DNA of 64,000 nucleotides from GCA-001856825 sp038729485 (GTDB taxonomy: Archaea > Thermoplasmatota > Thermoplasmata > Thermoplasmatales > GCA-001856825). Under the pieces are notes generated by a model that searched no databases, was not told the DNA's origin, and saw only the letters and a program-made list of their open reading frames with translations. This document shows positions 27,122 through 35,489 of the stretch, piece after piece. The stretch is taken from NCBI GenBank assembly GCA_038729485.1, contig JAVYRX010000001.1:186001-250000 (forward strand), in the 5' to 3' direction. The stretch's first letter is position 1, and every line of letters starts with the position of its first letter. The position numbers and the translations under genes were made by a program.

Positions 27122-27904
27122 ATGAAGATGAAAAGGAGCGCAAAGATTGCAATAATAGCCATAATTGGGGTGGTTATAGTGGTTATGGCAACTGTATTCG
27201 CTTATTCGGTGATAAACAACGAGCAATTGTCTACTTCCCCATTTTCCTACATTCCATCCAACTCCTCCCTCGTCTTATATCTCAACTACAACAACACGAA
27301 GGCATTCGTTTTCCACGGCTATAACTATACAGCCTTGATGGTAACATCCGCAAACATCAAGGGTTCCAATATTACTATACCCTCGGGAAACAAAACATAC
27401 GACATAAACACGACCTTGTACCAGAGCTACAAGGGATTCCAGGTCTACTCTCTGAACATATCGTCTATTTTACCCGGTTTCCAACAATACTCAAATTTCT
27501 CGAATTACCTCAACATAAGCAAAATCAACGCCACTGTATTCGCATACGTGCCTTATGGCTCAACTATAGTTCTGGGTTCATTGTCGTCAATACATAGCTC
27601 GATTAACGCCTATGCAAACGACAACAACTTTCAAAGTAAAAGCATATTTGTAAATCTTGACAACAACGTTTCCTTCTATGTTTCCCCAATGAATACCTCT
27701 TCCCCAATTGTAAAGGCGTGGGGAGGATTAAACGAGACCACGGTATATTCATTCTTAGATGTAAAAAACGGGACCTCGCTCAACCTGTCTTACCTACAGA
27801 TTATACCGGGCGTTAAGGTGACTACGATATCGCAAAACGAAATAGAGATATCGTTTCCGCTATCATACCTTTCAACCTTCATGAGCAAAGAGAAAATAGC
27901 GTGA
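27122..27904 (+). CDS. Membrane-anchored extracellular glycoprotein of an ABC exporter operon
   Basis: This 260-residue protein of unrecognised family has a basic N-terminus (MKMKRSAK) and one hydrophobic helix (about 9-28). The rest lies outside the cell and is rich in Asn, Ser, Tyr and Thr, with many N-glycosylation sequons (NSS, NNT, NYT, NIT, NTT, NIS, NFS, NAT, NVS, NTS, NET, NGT, NLS). It sits six bases upstream of an ABC-2 permease and the matching ATPase, so it is probably a partner of that transporter, for example a surface receptor or accessory subunit. No solute-binding-protein fold is recognisable. The start is the first ATG after the lipA divergent promoter region. Confidence 0.55.
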   Translation: MKMKRSAKIAIIAIIGVVIVVMATVFAYSVINNEQLSTSPFSYIPSNSSLVLYLNYNNTKAFVFHGYNYTALMVTSANIKGSNITIPSGNKTYDINTTLYQSYKGFQVYSLNISSILPGFQQYSNFSNYLNISKINATVFAYVPYGSTIVLGSLSSIHSSINAYANDNNFQSKSIFVNLDNNVSFYVSPMNTSSPIVKAWGGLNETTVYSFLDVKNGTSLNLSYLQIIPGVKVTTISQNEIEISFPLSYLSTFMSKEKIA

Positions 27905-27909
27905 TCTAG

Positions 27910-28743
27910 TTGCCCAACAATGGAACGGGATTTTCTACAGTTTTCTACTATTACCTCAGAAACTACTATAGATCCAAGAGTTTCTATTTAATCTTCACTC
28001 TAATGCTCCTAGTCTCCGCCTTGATGATTTACCTGTCAATCCACTACCTTCCCAAGATACAGAATATTCTCCCTATCAGTGCGAACATACAACCTGCAGA
28101 GAAAGAGAGAATTCTCCTCTACCTTTGGGCATACGTTCTTTCTGACATACCTGTTTTCGCTGCTGTTTTTTTCTCGTCTCCGGCGATTTCAAGCGAGATA
28201 GAAAACAAGACAGCATTTCACATATTCACCCTTCCCGTTGATCGATCTGTCTTGCTTCTAGGAAAGTATGCAGCAGCTGTGGCGGCATCTATAATATCTA
28301 TACTACCTTATATAATAGCTGAGATTGGGACCGTCCTATATCTTTTCACATTCGTTATCGCCGTCCCCTTCCTTATTTCGACCGGGATGGTGCTGATTTT
28401 CATAGCATCAGTCAGTGCCTTTTCCTTTCTCATTAGCTCCCTCTTCAACAGGAATCTTTACGCTTACATTACCACATTCATAATCTATTTCATCATATTC
28501 TATTCAGTTAACCTAGTACTACAGCTGCTTTACAATTATAACGCTTTTTTCCTGCTGGATAATGCTGCCTCAATTTTAAGCAGGGTTTTCATAGACATAT
28601 CGCCAAGCGTGTTTACCTCAAAGTTCAGCCTGAACGGAGCCACTACAGGGGATCTCCTTACTTCCCTTGTCGTTATGCTACTGTACGCTGTTATCTCTAT
28701 AGTGATATCACTAATAATATTCGAGAGGAAGGAGGTTAAATGA
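27910..28743 (+). CDS. ABC-2 type transporter permease
   Basis: The 277-residue membrane subunit has six predicted helices in the ABC-2 pattern: TM1 at about 23-43, a long loop, then SDIPVFAAVFFSSPAISSEIENKTAFHIFTLPVDR, whose 'E..NKT...FTLPVDRS..LLGKY' is the hallmark of ABC-2 permeases, followed by four helices. The start is TTG 27910 just after the stop of the preceding gene. It overlaps the ATPase gene by four bases (ATGA). Substrates of such archaeal exporters are usually unknown and cannot be inferred. Confidence 0.78.
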   Translation: MPNNGTGFSTVFYYYLRNYYRSKSFYLIFTLMLLVSALMIYLSIHYLPKIQNILPISANIQPAEKERILLYLWAYVLSDIPVFAAVFFSSPAISSEIENKTAFHIFTLPVDRSVLLLGKYAAAVAASIISILPYIIAEIGTVLYLFTFVIAVPFLISTGMVLIFIASVSAFSFLISSLFNRNLYAYITTFIIYFIIFYSVNLVLQLLYNYNAFFLLDNAASILSRVFIDISPSVFTSKFSLNGATTGDLLTSLVVMLLYAVISIVISLIIFERKEVK

Positions 28744-29600
28744 TCGCCATATCTTCCCTGTCCAAGAACTTCGGTCAGATAAAGGCTCTAAACAACGTAA
28801 CGTTGAAAATAGACGAACCCGGCCTCACGTGTTTTCTTGGGGAAAATGGGGCCGGAAAGACGACGCTGTTCAAGATCATTACAGGCATTGTTAGAGCAAG
28901 TGGTGGGAGTGTTTCTGTCAACGGCATAGACGTTCAGTCTCAGCCTAAGAAGGCACTCTTACTTATGGGTTCTTTAGTCGAACAGCCGGAGTTCTACCCC
29001 TATCTAACTGGGAAGGAGCTTTTAGAATTTACAGGAAAGATAAGGGGTCTTAAGGGCAGAGAACTTGAGACTGAGATAGAAAGAGTCACAAAAATGATGA
29101 GTATAGGAGAATACCTGAACAGAAAAAGCGGTTCCTACTCCCGTGGCATGAAGCAGAGACTAGGCGTAGCAGTTGCGATGATCGGGGACCCGGAGATCCT
29201 AGTACTCGACGAGCCAACATTCGGCATGGATCCAAGGGGGATTATAGAAATGAGAAAGATCCTGAAGGATATGAGGGATGGAAGGGAGAAATTTATTCTG
29301 ATGAGCACACACCTATTGGAGGAGGCCAGGGAGCTCTCTAGCAGGATCATAATTCTCAAACGCGGGGAGGTGAAGTTTGATGCGACCTCTCCCTTCGGGA
29401 AGAGATTTGTAAGGGTAGTGGGGGAGATAAATGTTCCCGAACAATTGAAGGGCAGAGTTGTTGAAAACGGGGTCGACTACGTTGTTCTCGACGTTGAGGA
29501 GGATGCAACGCCATTAATTTCTTCCCTAATCAATAACGGCTCAACCATAAGATATGTTCTCCCATATGACAGGCTAGAGGAACATTTTCTCAAAGATTAA
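28740..29600 (+). CDS. ABC transporter ATP-binding protein
   Basis: The 286-residue nucleotide-binding subunit has Walker A GENGAGKTT (about 35-43), Q-loop VEQPEFYP, signature SYSRGMKQR, Walker B ILVLDEPTFG and H-loop STHLLEEA. The C-terminal 70 residues (after RFVRVVGEI) form the small extra domain common in ABC-2 exporter ATPases. It belongs with the permease just upstream and the glycoprotein before that; the three genes are spaced or overlapped within six bases, so they form one operon. Confidence 0.88.
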   Translation: MIAISSLSKNFGQIKALNNVTLKIDEPGLTCFLGENGAGKTTLFKIITGIVRASGGSVSVNGIDVQSQPKKALLLMGSLVEQPEFYPYLTGKELLEFTGKIRGLKGRELETEIERVTKMMSIGEYLNRKSGSYSRGMKQRLGVAVAMIGDPEILVLDEPTFGMDPRGIIEMRKILKDMRDGREKFILMSTHLLEEARELSSRIIILKRGEVKFDATSPFGKRFVRVVGEINVPEQLKGRVVENGVDYVVLDVEEDATPLISSLINNGSTIRYVLPYDRLEEHFLKD

Positions 29601-29608
29601 TTAATCCT

Positions 29609-31090
29609 TTATTTCTCAATGAGATTGACATGATCAGTTTTTTTTCCTCTCAGAGCTGACGGTATTATTGCAAGAAGGGAAATAGCAGTTGAAAGGTAGA
29701 AGAGAACGTCAATGGAATTTAGAAACGATTTTGCCGCTAACGAACTGTTTACGACAGACGATGAGCCTATGAATATTTTAGCCAAATCCGGAATCGGAAT
29801 GGAGAGGGACATAACGTAAAACGCTATTCCCATGCTGAAAACGCTTCCAATATTTATGAGGGTTGAACTCATTCCAGAAGCGATTCCCCTTTCGCTCGGT
29901 GGACAAGAATTCATTATTGACGCTCTGTTTGGGGAAGCAAATATACCCATGCCGCTTCCTACGAGGATAAGGGGAAGCAAAAGTGAATTGAAGGTTTCTC
30001 GTTCCCCTATCCTAGTTAGAAGAAGGAAACCGATAGCAGAAACCAGGAGACCTACCGAAGAAACGACCCTCGCTCCATGCTTATCGGAAATAACACCACT
30101 TATAGGACCGAAAAAGGAGAGAGATATGGACATCGGAGTCAGAAACAGCCCTGCAACAAACGGGTTCAGCCCCATGGTAGGACCTTGCAGATAAAAAACC
30201 AATACAAATGTGACCGCTCCCCTTGCCAGCGAATTCAGAAATATTGCCAGATTGCCCGCGGCGAATAGTCTTATCCTGAAGAGGCGGAGATCGAACATCG
30301 GATGGTCTGAATGCAACTCGAGATAGATAAAAACAATGAATAGAATGAGTCCTATTGAAATAAGGAATAGTACAAAGGAAAGTCCCGTTGAAGCAGTCGA
30401 ATAAAGGGTTATGGCCGTCAGTATAAGGCCAATAGATGATGCAAAAGCAGCGTTTCCCCCAATGTCAATCTTCCTTGATCCCCTGGAAACAGAGAGCTCT
30501 TTTAAATTATGATGTGCCCACAGCGTAGCTCCTATCCCTATTGGTACATTGACGTAAAAGATGGATCTCCATCCAATGGAGTAAGTCAGTATACCACCTA
30601 GAACTAGGCCGGCTATAGAACCTGCAACTATCGCCACTTGGTTTATGCCGAGAGCACGACCTCTCTCGTTTTCTGGGAATGCGTCAGTTATTATTGCTCC
30701 ACTATTTGAGAAGAGAAATGCCGCCCCTATACCCTGAACAAGGCGAAAACATATCAACTCTAGTCCTGTCTCGGATACGCTGCATAATGCAGATCCAGCG
30801 GTGAAAATGGCGAATCCGAGGGTATACAGTCGGACCCTTCCAAACATATCAGAAAGTCTTCCAAAATTGACTACAACTGCAGCAGTCACCAGTGTGTAGC
30901 CCATGAGAATCCAGAGCAAGTCCAGAATTGTAGTGTCGGGCAGTTCTCTCGCAATGGTCGGAAGCGATATCAGCACTATGTTGGTATCCAGTGATGACAT
31001 CAAAGTTCCCAAGGTGGTATTGGAGAGAACTGTCCATTTATATTCCACCTCCGGCCAGTATTTTCTTGGATTTATTGATTGTTGAAGCAA
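29609..31090 (-). CDS. MFS drug/proton antiporter, DHA2 (EmrB/QacA) type
   Basis: This 493-residue protein with about 14 hydrophobic segments fits the 14-TM DHA2 family. TM1 carries the family motif LDTNIVLISLPTIAREL, the loop 2-3 signature is GRLSDMFGRVRLY, and motif C (proton antiporter) is GSIAGLVLGGILTYSIGWR. It is likely a drug or small-molecule efflux pump; substrates are unknown. It converges with the ABC operon (nine bases between stops) and diverges from the DUF3311-symporter pair. Confidence 0.82.
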   Translation of the reverse strand: MLQQSINPRKYWPEVEYKWTVLSNTTLGTLMSSLDTNIVLISLPTIARELPDTTILDLLWILMGYTLVTAAVVVNFGRLSDMFGRVRLYTLGFAIFTAGSALCSVSETGLELICFRLVQGIGAAFLFSNSGAIITDAFPENERGRALGINQVAIVAGSIAGLVLGGILTYSIGWRSIFYVNVPIGIGATLWAHHNLKELSVSRGSRKIDIGGNAAFASSIGLILTAITLYSTASTGLSFVLFLISIGLILFIVFIYLELHSDHPMFDLRLFRIRLFAAGNLAIFLNSLARGAVTFVLVFYLQGPTMGLNPFVAGLFLTPMSISLSFFGPISGVISDKHGARVVSSVGLLVSAIGFLLLTRIGERETFNSLLLPLILVGSGMGIFASPNRASIMNSCPPSERGIASGMSSTLINIGSVFSMGIAFYVMSLSIPIPDLAKIFIGSSSVVNSSLAAKSFLNSIDVLFYLSTAISLLAIIPSALRGKKTDHVNLIEK

Positions 31091-31121
31091 AACTAATAGC
31101 GGATAAATAATTTAATTGCGG

Positions 31122-31134
31122 AAAAATATAAATA
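31122..31134 (+). promoter_or_regulatory. TATA box of the DUF3311-symporter operon
   Basis: AAAAATATAAATA is centred about 28 bases before ATG 31158. The spacing predicts a leaderless mRNA and shows that the upstream in-frame ATG at 31116 is not the real start. Confidence 0.55.
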
Positions 31135-31157
31135 TTGGTAACCTCATTCATTTGCAT

Positions 31158-31385
31158 ATGACAGAAACGACATCCGGGAGATCCAAAAGGTCTCTCATTG
31201 TAGCTATTGCTGTTCTGACCGTTATACCGTTCATCGCACTTGCCGCCGTTCCGACATACGTGAGGACAAATCCAGAAATTGGTGGCTTGACCTTTTTTTA
31301 CTGGTACCAGCTACTCTGGCTATTCATTGCAGCAGCACTTTTCGGAACAGCCGCATATCTCTACAACAAGTACGGGGGTGAGTGA
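31158..31385 (+). CDS. DUF3311-type small membrane protein, symporter partner
   Basis: This 75-residue protein has two membrane helices (about 12-31, and about 46-66), the second containing the family-like FFYWYQLLWLFIAAALFGTAAYLY. Proteins of this type are regularly encoded immediately upstream of sodium/solute symporters such as monocarboxylate permeases and are thought to be a small partner subunit. Here the symporter follows with no intervening bases. ATG 31158 is set by the TATA spacing. Confidence 0.7.
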   Translation: MTETTSGRSKRSLIVAIAVLTVIPFIALAAVPTYVRTNPEIGGLTFFYWYQLLWLFIAAALFGTAAYLYNKYGGE

Positions 31386-32876
31386 TTGCTCCCCATTTCT
31401 GGAATAATCGTCTGGGTTCTGCTTCTGCTCATTTTCATATTCCTTGGATTCTACGGCAGAAGATGGAAAAAAGGAGACATGAGCAAGCTCGATGAGTGGG
31501 CTCTTGGCGGACGTAGATTCAGCGCCTGGATCGTGTGGTTTCTCGTTGGGGCCGATCTTTACACGGCATATACTTTTATTGCAATACCTTCATCAGTTTT
31601 CAGCATAGGTGCCATTTACTACTATGCGGTGCCATACGTAGCAGTTACATTCGGGGTTGCAATGTGGGCCATGCCAAAGCTGTGGAAGGTTTCGAAAGAA
31701 AAAGGCTTCGTGACTGCCTCAGATTTCGTGAAGTCCAATTTCAACAGCAGAAATTTGGCCATACTTGTTGCGCTAGTTGGCATTGTTGCGGAACTGCCAT
31801 ATATAGGCCTGCAAATCGTGGGAATGCTCTCTGTATTGACGGTGATGCTATCAGGCATAGGAAGCATAAAGCTGGTAGTGGATATTTCCCTTATAATCTC
31901 GTTCATAATTCTTGCCATATTCACGTATTTTAGCGGGTTAAGAGGAGCGACCCTTACGGCCATATTCAAGGACGCAATAATACTCTCCAGTGTGATTATC
32001 GTTATCATAGTTGCAGTCATTTCCGTGGGATTCACAAAGTCATTTGCCTCCCTTCCCGTAAAATACTACCACATTCTACCGTTACAGGTAAACGCTTACT
32101 GGAGCCTCTTCCTAATGAGCGCTTTGGCACTATATCTATACCCACATGCCGTAACAGGTTCTCTGAGCGCCAAGTCGCCTAAATCACTCAGACTGAGCCA
32201 ATCGCTTCTTCCTCTCTATGGTGTAGGACTTGCCTTGCTTGCGCTTTTCGGTATTCTGGTCTATGGAAATCACGCAGCTTTGACATTTCTTAAGGATACT
32301 TTCCCCGCAAGCTCAAGAGGTACCTATGTGGTACCTGCACTCATATTCTATACATTGCCAGCACCGCTTACCGGTTTTGCCTTCCTCGGCATATTCATAG
32401 GGGGTCTCGTTCCAGCATCCATTATGGCAATGTCACAGTCGAACCTTCTCACAAGGAACATACTTAAGGAAATTTATCCGAAGATGTCCCAATTCAGAGA
32501 GACTCTGGCCGCGAAAATATCTATGATAGTGTTTCTCTTCATAGCGGTGGGATTCATTTTCGTTTTCCCTCTATCCTATTCAGTTCAGCTCCAGCTTTTA
32601 GGCGGTATAATAATACTGCAGACACTTCCCTCACTATTCCTTGGACTTGTTACAAACAAACTGGACAAATATTCCTTAATGGCAGGTCTTATAGTTGGGT
32701 TGGGATTGGGAATATACTGGATGGAAGTAGCAAATCACTTCAAGACCTGGACGACTACGCTTTTGCCGATAAGTCCATCGTTTGGCTCAATATTCATAGG
32801 TTTCCTGGCACTGTCGGCGAACTTGATCATAGTGCTAGTTGGATCAGCAATAGCTCTCCCTTTCAGGAAAAAATAG
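31386..32876 (+). CDS. Sodium:solute symporter (SSS family)
   Basis: This 496-residue permease has about 13 helices. DEWALGGRRFSAWIVWFLVGADLYTAYTFIA is the SSS N-terminal pattern, and GLVPASIMAMSQSNLLTRNI matches the conserved region of TM8-9 seen in PutP-like proteins. With a DUF3311-type partner it most resembles the monocarboxylate/organic-acid branch; the actual substrate and coupling ion (sodium or proton in an acidophile) are uncertain. The start is TTG 31386, right after the stop of the partner gene. Confidence 0.83.
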   Translation: MLPISGIIVWVLLLLIFIFLGFYGRRWKKGDMSKLDEWALGGRRFSAWIVWFLVGADLYTAYTFIAIPSSVFSIGAIYYYAVPYVAVTFGVAMWAMPKLWKVSKEKGFVTASDFVKSNFNSRNLAILVALVGIVAELPYIGLQIVGMLSVLTVMLSGIGSIKLVVDISLIISFIILAIFTYFSGLRGATLTAIFKDAIILSSVIIVIIVAVISVGFTKSFASLPVKYYHILPLQVNAYWSLFLMSALALYLYPHAVTGSLSAKSPKSLRLSQSLLPLYGVGLALLALFGILVYGNHAALTFLKDTFPASSRGTYVVPALIFYTLPAPLTGFAFLGIFIGGLVPASIMAMSQSNLLTRNILKEIYPKMSQFRETLAAKISMIVFLFIAVGFIFVFPLSYSVQLQLLGGIIILQTLPSLFLGLVTNKLDKYSLMAGLIVGLGLGIYWMEVANHFKTWTTTLLPISPSFGSIFIGFLALSANLIIVLVGSAIALPFRKK

Positions 32877-32879
32877 AGC

Positions 32880-32925
32880 ATAACAATTTTTTTAACTACA
32901 TTTTCTCTTTTAATTTTAAGATAAA
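32880..32925 (+). terminator. U-rich terminator after the symporter gene
   Basis: Within 10 bases of the symporter stop there is a run of seven T followed by further T-rich blocks (TTTTCTCTTTTAATTTT). This is a typical archaeal oligo-U terminator. Confidence 0.55.
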
Positions 32926-32980
32926 TGGCAAGTGCATTGTTCTCTTTCATTCTGCGGAGGTTACCACTTTCACTATTAAA

Positions 32981-33052
32981 GCCACCGGAGGGAATCGAAC
33001 CCCCGACCTGCTGATTACGAATCAGCTGCTCTACCGACTGAGCTACGGTGGC
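32981..33052 (-). tRNA. tRNA-Thr (anticodon CGT)
   Basis: The 72-base cloverleaf on the minus strand has acceptor GCCACCG/CGGTGGC, D arm TAGCTCAGTCGGTAGAGC, anticodon stem GCTGA/TCAGC with loop TTCGTAA, and T arm GGGGGTTCGATTCCC. The anticodon CGT reads ACG. No intron and no encoded CCA. Confidence 0.94.
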
Positions 33053-33404
33053 GCATCTCCCTATATTCATTCAATATATTTCAATTTCCATGTTCCAAAA
33101 TGCGCACGAATCAGTGTTTTTCCGTTTTGCTTTCATCATTAATTTTATAACAGCGCTTCCCGTCCGATTTAGACATTCGGTCTCAAAGTTAACTTATTTC
33201 CTCGCTTAGTGACTTCATCAGAAGGTACGAAACAACTATCCGGTGCAATCTTATTTACATAAGATTAATTGCCTTGGGGGATAAAAGGCACTAATAAGTT
33301 AACTAAAGTCCCTCATTTTAGCGGCCATGCTTCTGTACGTTAAAGGCACTATTTACATATCTTTATATAGAAGAATAAAATACGGAAAAAGAGGTGTCTC
33401 ACTA
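33053..33404 (+). promoter_or_regulatory. Upstream region of the thermosome gene
   Basis: 352 bases without a gene. They contain the thermosome core promoter (TTTATATA at 33362-33369) and a ribosome site GAGGTG at 33391-33396. A 10-base direct repeat AAAGGCACTA occurs at 33284-33293 and 33342-33351, the second copy ending ten bases before the TATA box. ATTTACAT also occurs twice (33253-33260, 33351-33358). These may be regulator sites for heat-responsive control; that is inference. Confidence 0.45.
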
Positions 33405-35033
33405 ATGATGCCAGGACAGCCAATATTCATTTTAAAAGAGGGATCAAAGAGGGAGTCCGGAAAGAATGCCATGCAAAATAACATAAATGCAGCTAAAGCC
33501 ATTGCTGACGCTGTAAAGACTACTCTTGGTCCTAGAGGTATGGATAAAATGCTTGTAGATTCCCTCGGTGACATCGTTATTACGAACGACGGAGTGACGA
33601 TCCTGAAGGAAATGGACATAGACCATCCAGCAGCGAAAATGATGGTAGAGGTATCAAAGACCCAAGATCAGGAAGTTGGAGACGGAACGACTACTGCGGC
33701 CGTAATAGCGGGGGAATTGCTAAGAAAGGCAGAGGATCTCCTTACTCAGAACGTTCACCCAACGGTTATAGCATCCGGTTACAGGATGGCTGCTGAGAAA
33801 GCCAAGGAAATACTGAACGAGATATCAACACCTGTTGTAAAAGATGAAAAAACTCTGATGAAGATAGCAAGCACTGCGCTCGGCTCGAAGGGGGCTTCGA
33901 CGTCAAAGGAGAAGCTAGCCGAGATTGCAGTAAAATCGGTCCTGCAGGTTTACCAAGAAAGGGAGGGAAGGATATTTGTTGATTTCGACGACATACAGCT
34001 AGTTAAAAAACAGGGGGGTTCCGTGGACGACACGCAACTGATCCACGGTATAATAGTTGATAAAGAGAGAGTACATCCAGGGATGCCTGTCCTTGTAAAC
34101 AAAGCTAAGATTGCACTGCTTAATGCTGCGCTAGAGATTAAAAAACCTGAATTTGACACGTCTATTAGGATTGAGGATCCAGAGTCAATAACGAAATTTA
34201 AGAAACAGGAAGAGGAAATACTCAGAGAGATGGTCTCTAAAATTACCTCGTCTGGTGCTACCGTTGTTCTTACTCAGAAAGGCATTGACGACAATGCAAT
34301 GGCATTCCTCGCAAAAGAGGGCATCTATGCAGCAAGGAGAGTAAAGAAGAGCGACATAGAGAAACTCGCAAAAGCCACGGGTGCTGAGATAGTTACAAAC
34401 CTGGATGACCTTTCAAGCAAGGATCTTGGAAAGGCAGACAGGGTTGAGGAAGTGAAGATAGGAGAGGATCACCTGACGTTCGTCACAGGCTGTGCGAATC
34501 CCAAGGCTGTTTCCATTCTTATAAGGGGAGGAACGGAACACGTAGTCGACGAAATAGAGAGAAGCATTGTCGATTCAATACACGTTGTTGCAGCGGCGTT
34601 ACAGGACGGGAAGATACTTCCTGGTGGTGGTGCATCAGCAACTGAGATAGCTATGAGACTTAGGGAATACAGCGCCTCCGTCGGTGGAAGGGAGCAGCTT
34701 GCTATTGAGAAATTTGCTGAGGCTATGGAAATAATTCCAAGGACTTTGGCAGAGAATGCAGGTCTAGATTCCATAGGCGTGCTGATTGCTCTCAAGAAAG
34801 CGCACGCTGATGGTAATAAGAATGCGGGCGTAGATGTAGTAAAGGGCAAGCCCATAGACATGATGGAGCTAGGAGTGATCGAACCTATAAGGGTTGGCAG
34901 ACAGGCTATAGACAGCGCCACAGACGCAGCGGTTATGATATTAAGAATAGACGACGTGATAGCGACGAAGGCTTCAAGTGCTGGAGCCCCCAAGCCTCCA
35001 GGTGGAAAACCGGGCGGCTCTGAAGAAGACTAA
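33405..35033 (+). CDS. Thermosome subunit (group II chaperonin)
   Basis: The 542-residue ATP-dependent protein-folding chaperonin has LGPRGMDKM (41-49), NDGVTILKEM (61-70) and GDGTTTAAV (92-100) in the equatorial ATP site, and the apical and C-terminal equatorial segments, including LPGGGASATEIAMRLREY and NAGVDVVKGK, are complete. The C-terminus ends in a Pro/Gly-rich acidic tail instead of the usual GGM repeats. ATG 33405 is chosen by GAGGTG eight bases upstream; the frame extends 26 codons further upstream without family similarity. T. acidophilum has alpha and beta subunits; only one is in this window. Confidence 0.95.
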   Translation: MMPGQPIFILKEGSKRESGKNAMQNNINAAKAIADAVKTTLGPRGMDKMLVDSLGDIVITNDGVTILKEMDIDHPAAKMMVEVSKTQDQEVGDGTTTAAVIAGELLRKAEDLLTQNVHPTVIASGYRMAAEKAKEILNEISTPVVKDEKTLMKIASTALGSKGASTSKEKLAEIAVKSVLQVYQEREGRIFVDFDDIQLVKKQGGSVDDTQLIHGIIVDKERVHPGMPVLVNKAKIALLNAALEIKKPEFDTSIRIEDPESITKFKKQEEEILREMVSKITSSGATVVLTQKGIDDNAMAFLAKEGIYAARRVKKSDIEKLAKATGAEIVTNLDDLSSKDLGKADRVEEVKIGEDHLTFVTGCANPKAVSILIRGGTEHVVDEIERSIVDSIHVVAAALQDGKILPGGGASATEIAMRLREYSASVGGREQLAIEKFAEAMEIIPRTLAENAGLDSIGVLIALKKAHADGNKNAGVDVVKGKPIDMMELGVIEPIRVGRQAIDSATDAAVMILRIDDVIATKASSAGAPKPPGGKPGGSEED

Positions 35034-35035
35034 AC

Positions 35036-35062
35036 GATTTTCTTAATTTCCATTTTTATTTA
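35036..35062 (+). terminator. U-rich terminator after the thermosome gene
   Basis: Directly after the stop codon lie four T-rich blocks (TTTTCTTAATTTCCATTTTTATTT), a typical archaeal termination signal. Confidence 0.55.
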
Positions 35063-35099
35063 ACGTAACTCTTTTTATCCATACCATATTTCTGATTTT

Positions 35100-35486
35100 A
35101 TGTACAATGGCAATTACAATCCTTCGGCCCAGGACATTTTAGTGGTTGGCACACCATACATCCCGGGTTATAAAATTACAAAAGTCATAGGTTTTACGTG
35201 GGGACTCATCGTTAGATCGAGGGGCCTAGGTGGAAATATTGCCGCAAGCCTGAGAAGCCTAGCCGGAGGCGAAATAAAGGAATACACGAAAATGCTTGAC
35301 CAGAGCAGGAGTGAGGCTTTAGAAAGGCTCAAGCAGCATGCAAAAGGATTAGGAGCAAATGCTATAATAGAAGTAAGGTTTGATTCCTCCGAAATCGGGG
35401 AGGTTATGTCTGAAATTCTTGCATATGGAACTGCGGTTGTTGCAGAAAAAGACGACAGGGATCCTCAACCCGTATCTTTGAAATAA
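35100..35486 (+). CDS. YbjQ/UPF0145 family protein
   Basis: 128 residues. The family pattern is clear: ILVVGTPYIPGYKITKVIGFTWGLIVRSRG at the start, a helical middle (RSEALERLKQHAKGLGANAIIEVRFD) and a C-terminal strand LAYGTAVVAE. The family forms pentamers and is sometimes called a heavy-metal-binding domain, but no function is established. A TATA-like CTTTTTATCC about 25 bases upstream suggests a leaderless ATG at 35100. It precedes the mevalonate kinase gene by three bases, so the two are probably co-transcribed. Confidence 0.85.
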   Translation: MYNGNYNPSAQDILVVGTPYIPGYKITKVIGFTWGLIVRSRGLGGNIAASLRSLAGGEIKEYTKMLDQSRSEALERLKQHAKGLGANAIIEVRFDSSEIGEVMSEILAYGTAVVAEKDDRDPQPVSLK

Positions 35487-35489
35487 GCA

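Noticed and set aside
27032..27226. 65-residue Cys/His-rich N-terminal extension of LipA
   Set aside because: It would cross the divergent promoter and the start of the glycoprotein gene, has no family similarity, and the TATA box fits a leaderless start at 27031.
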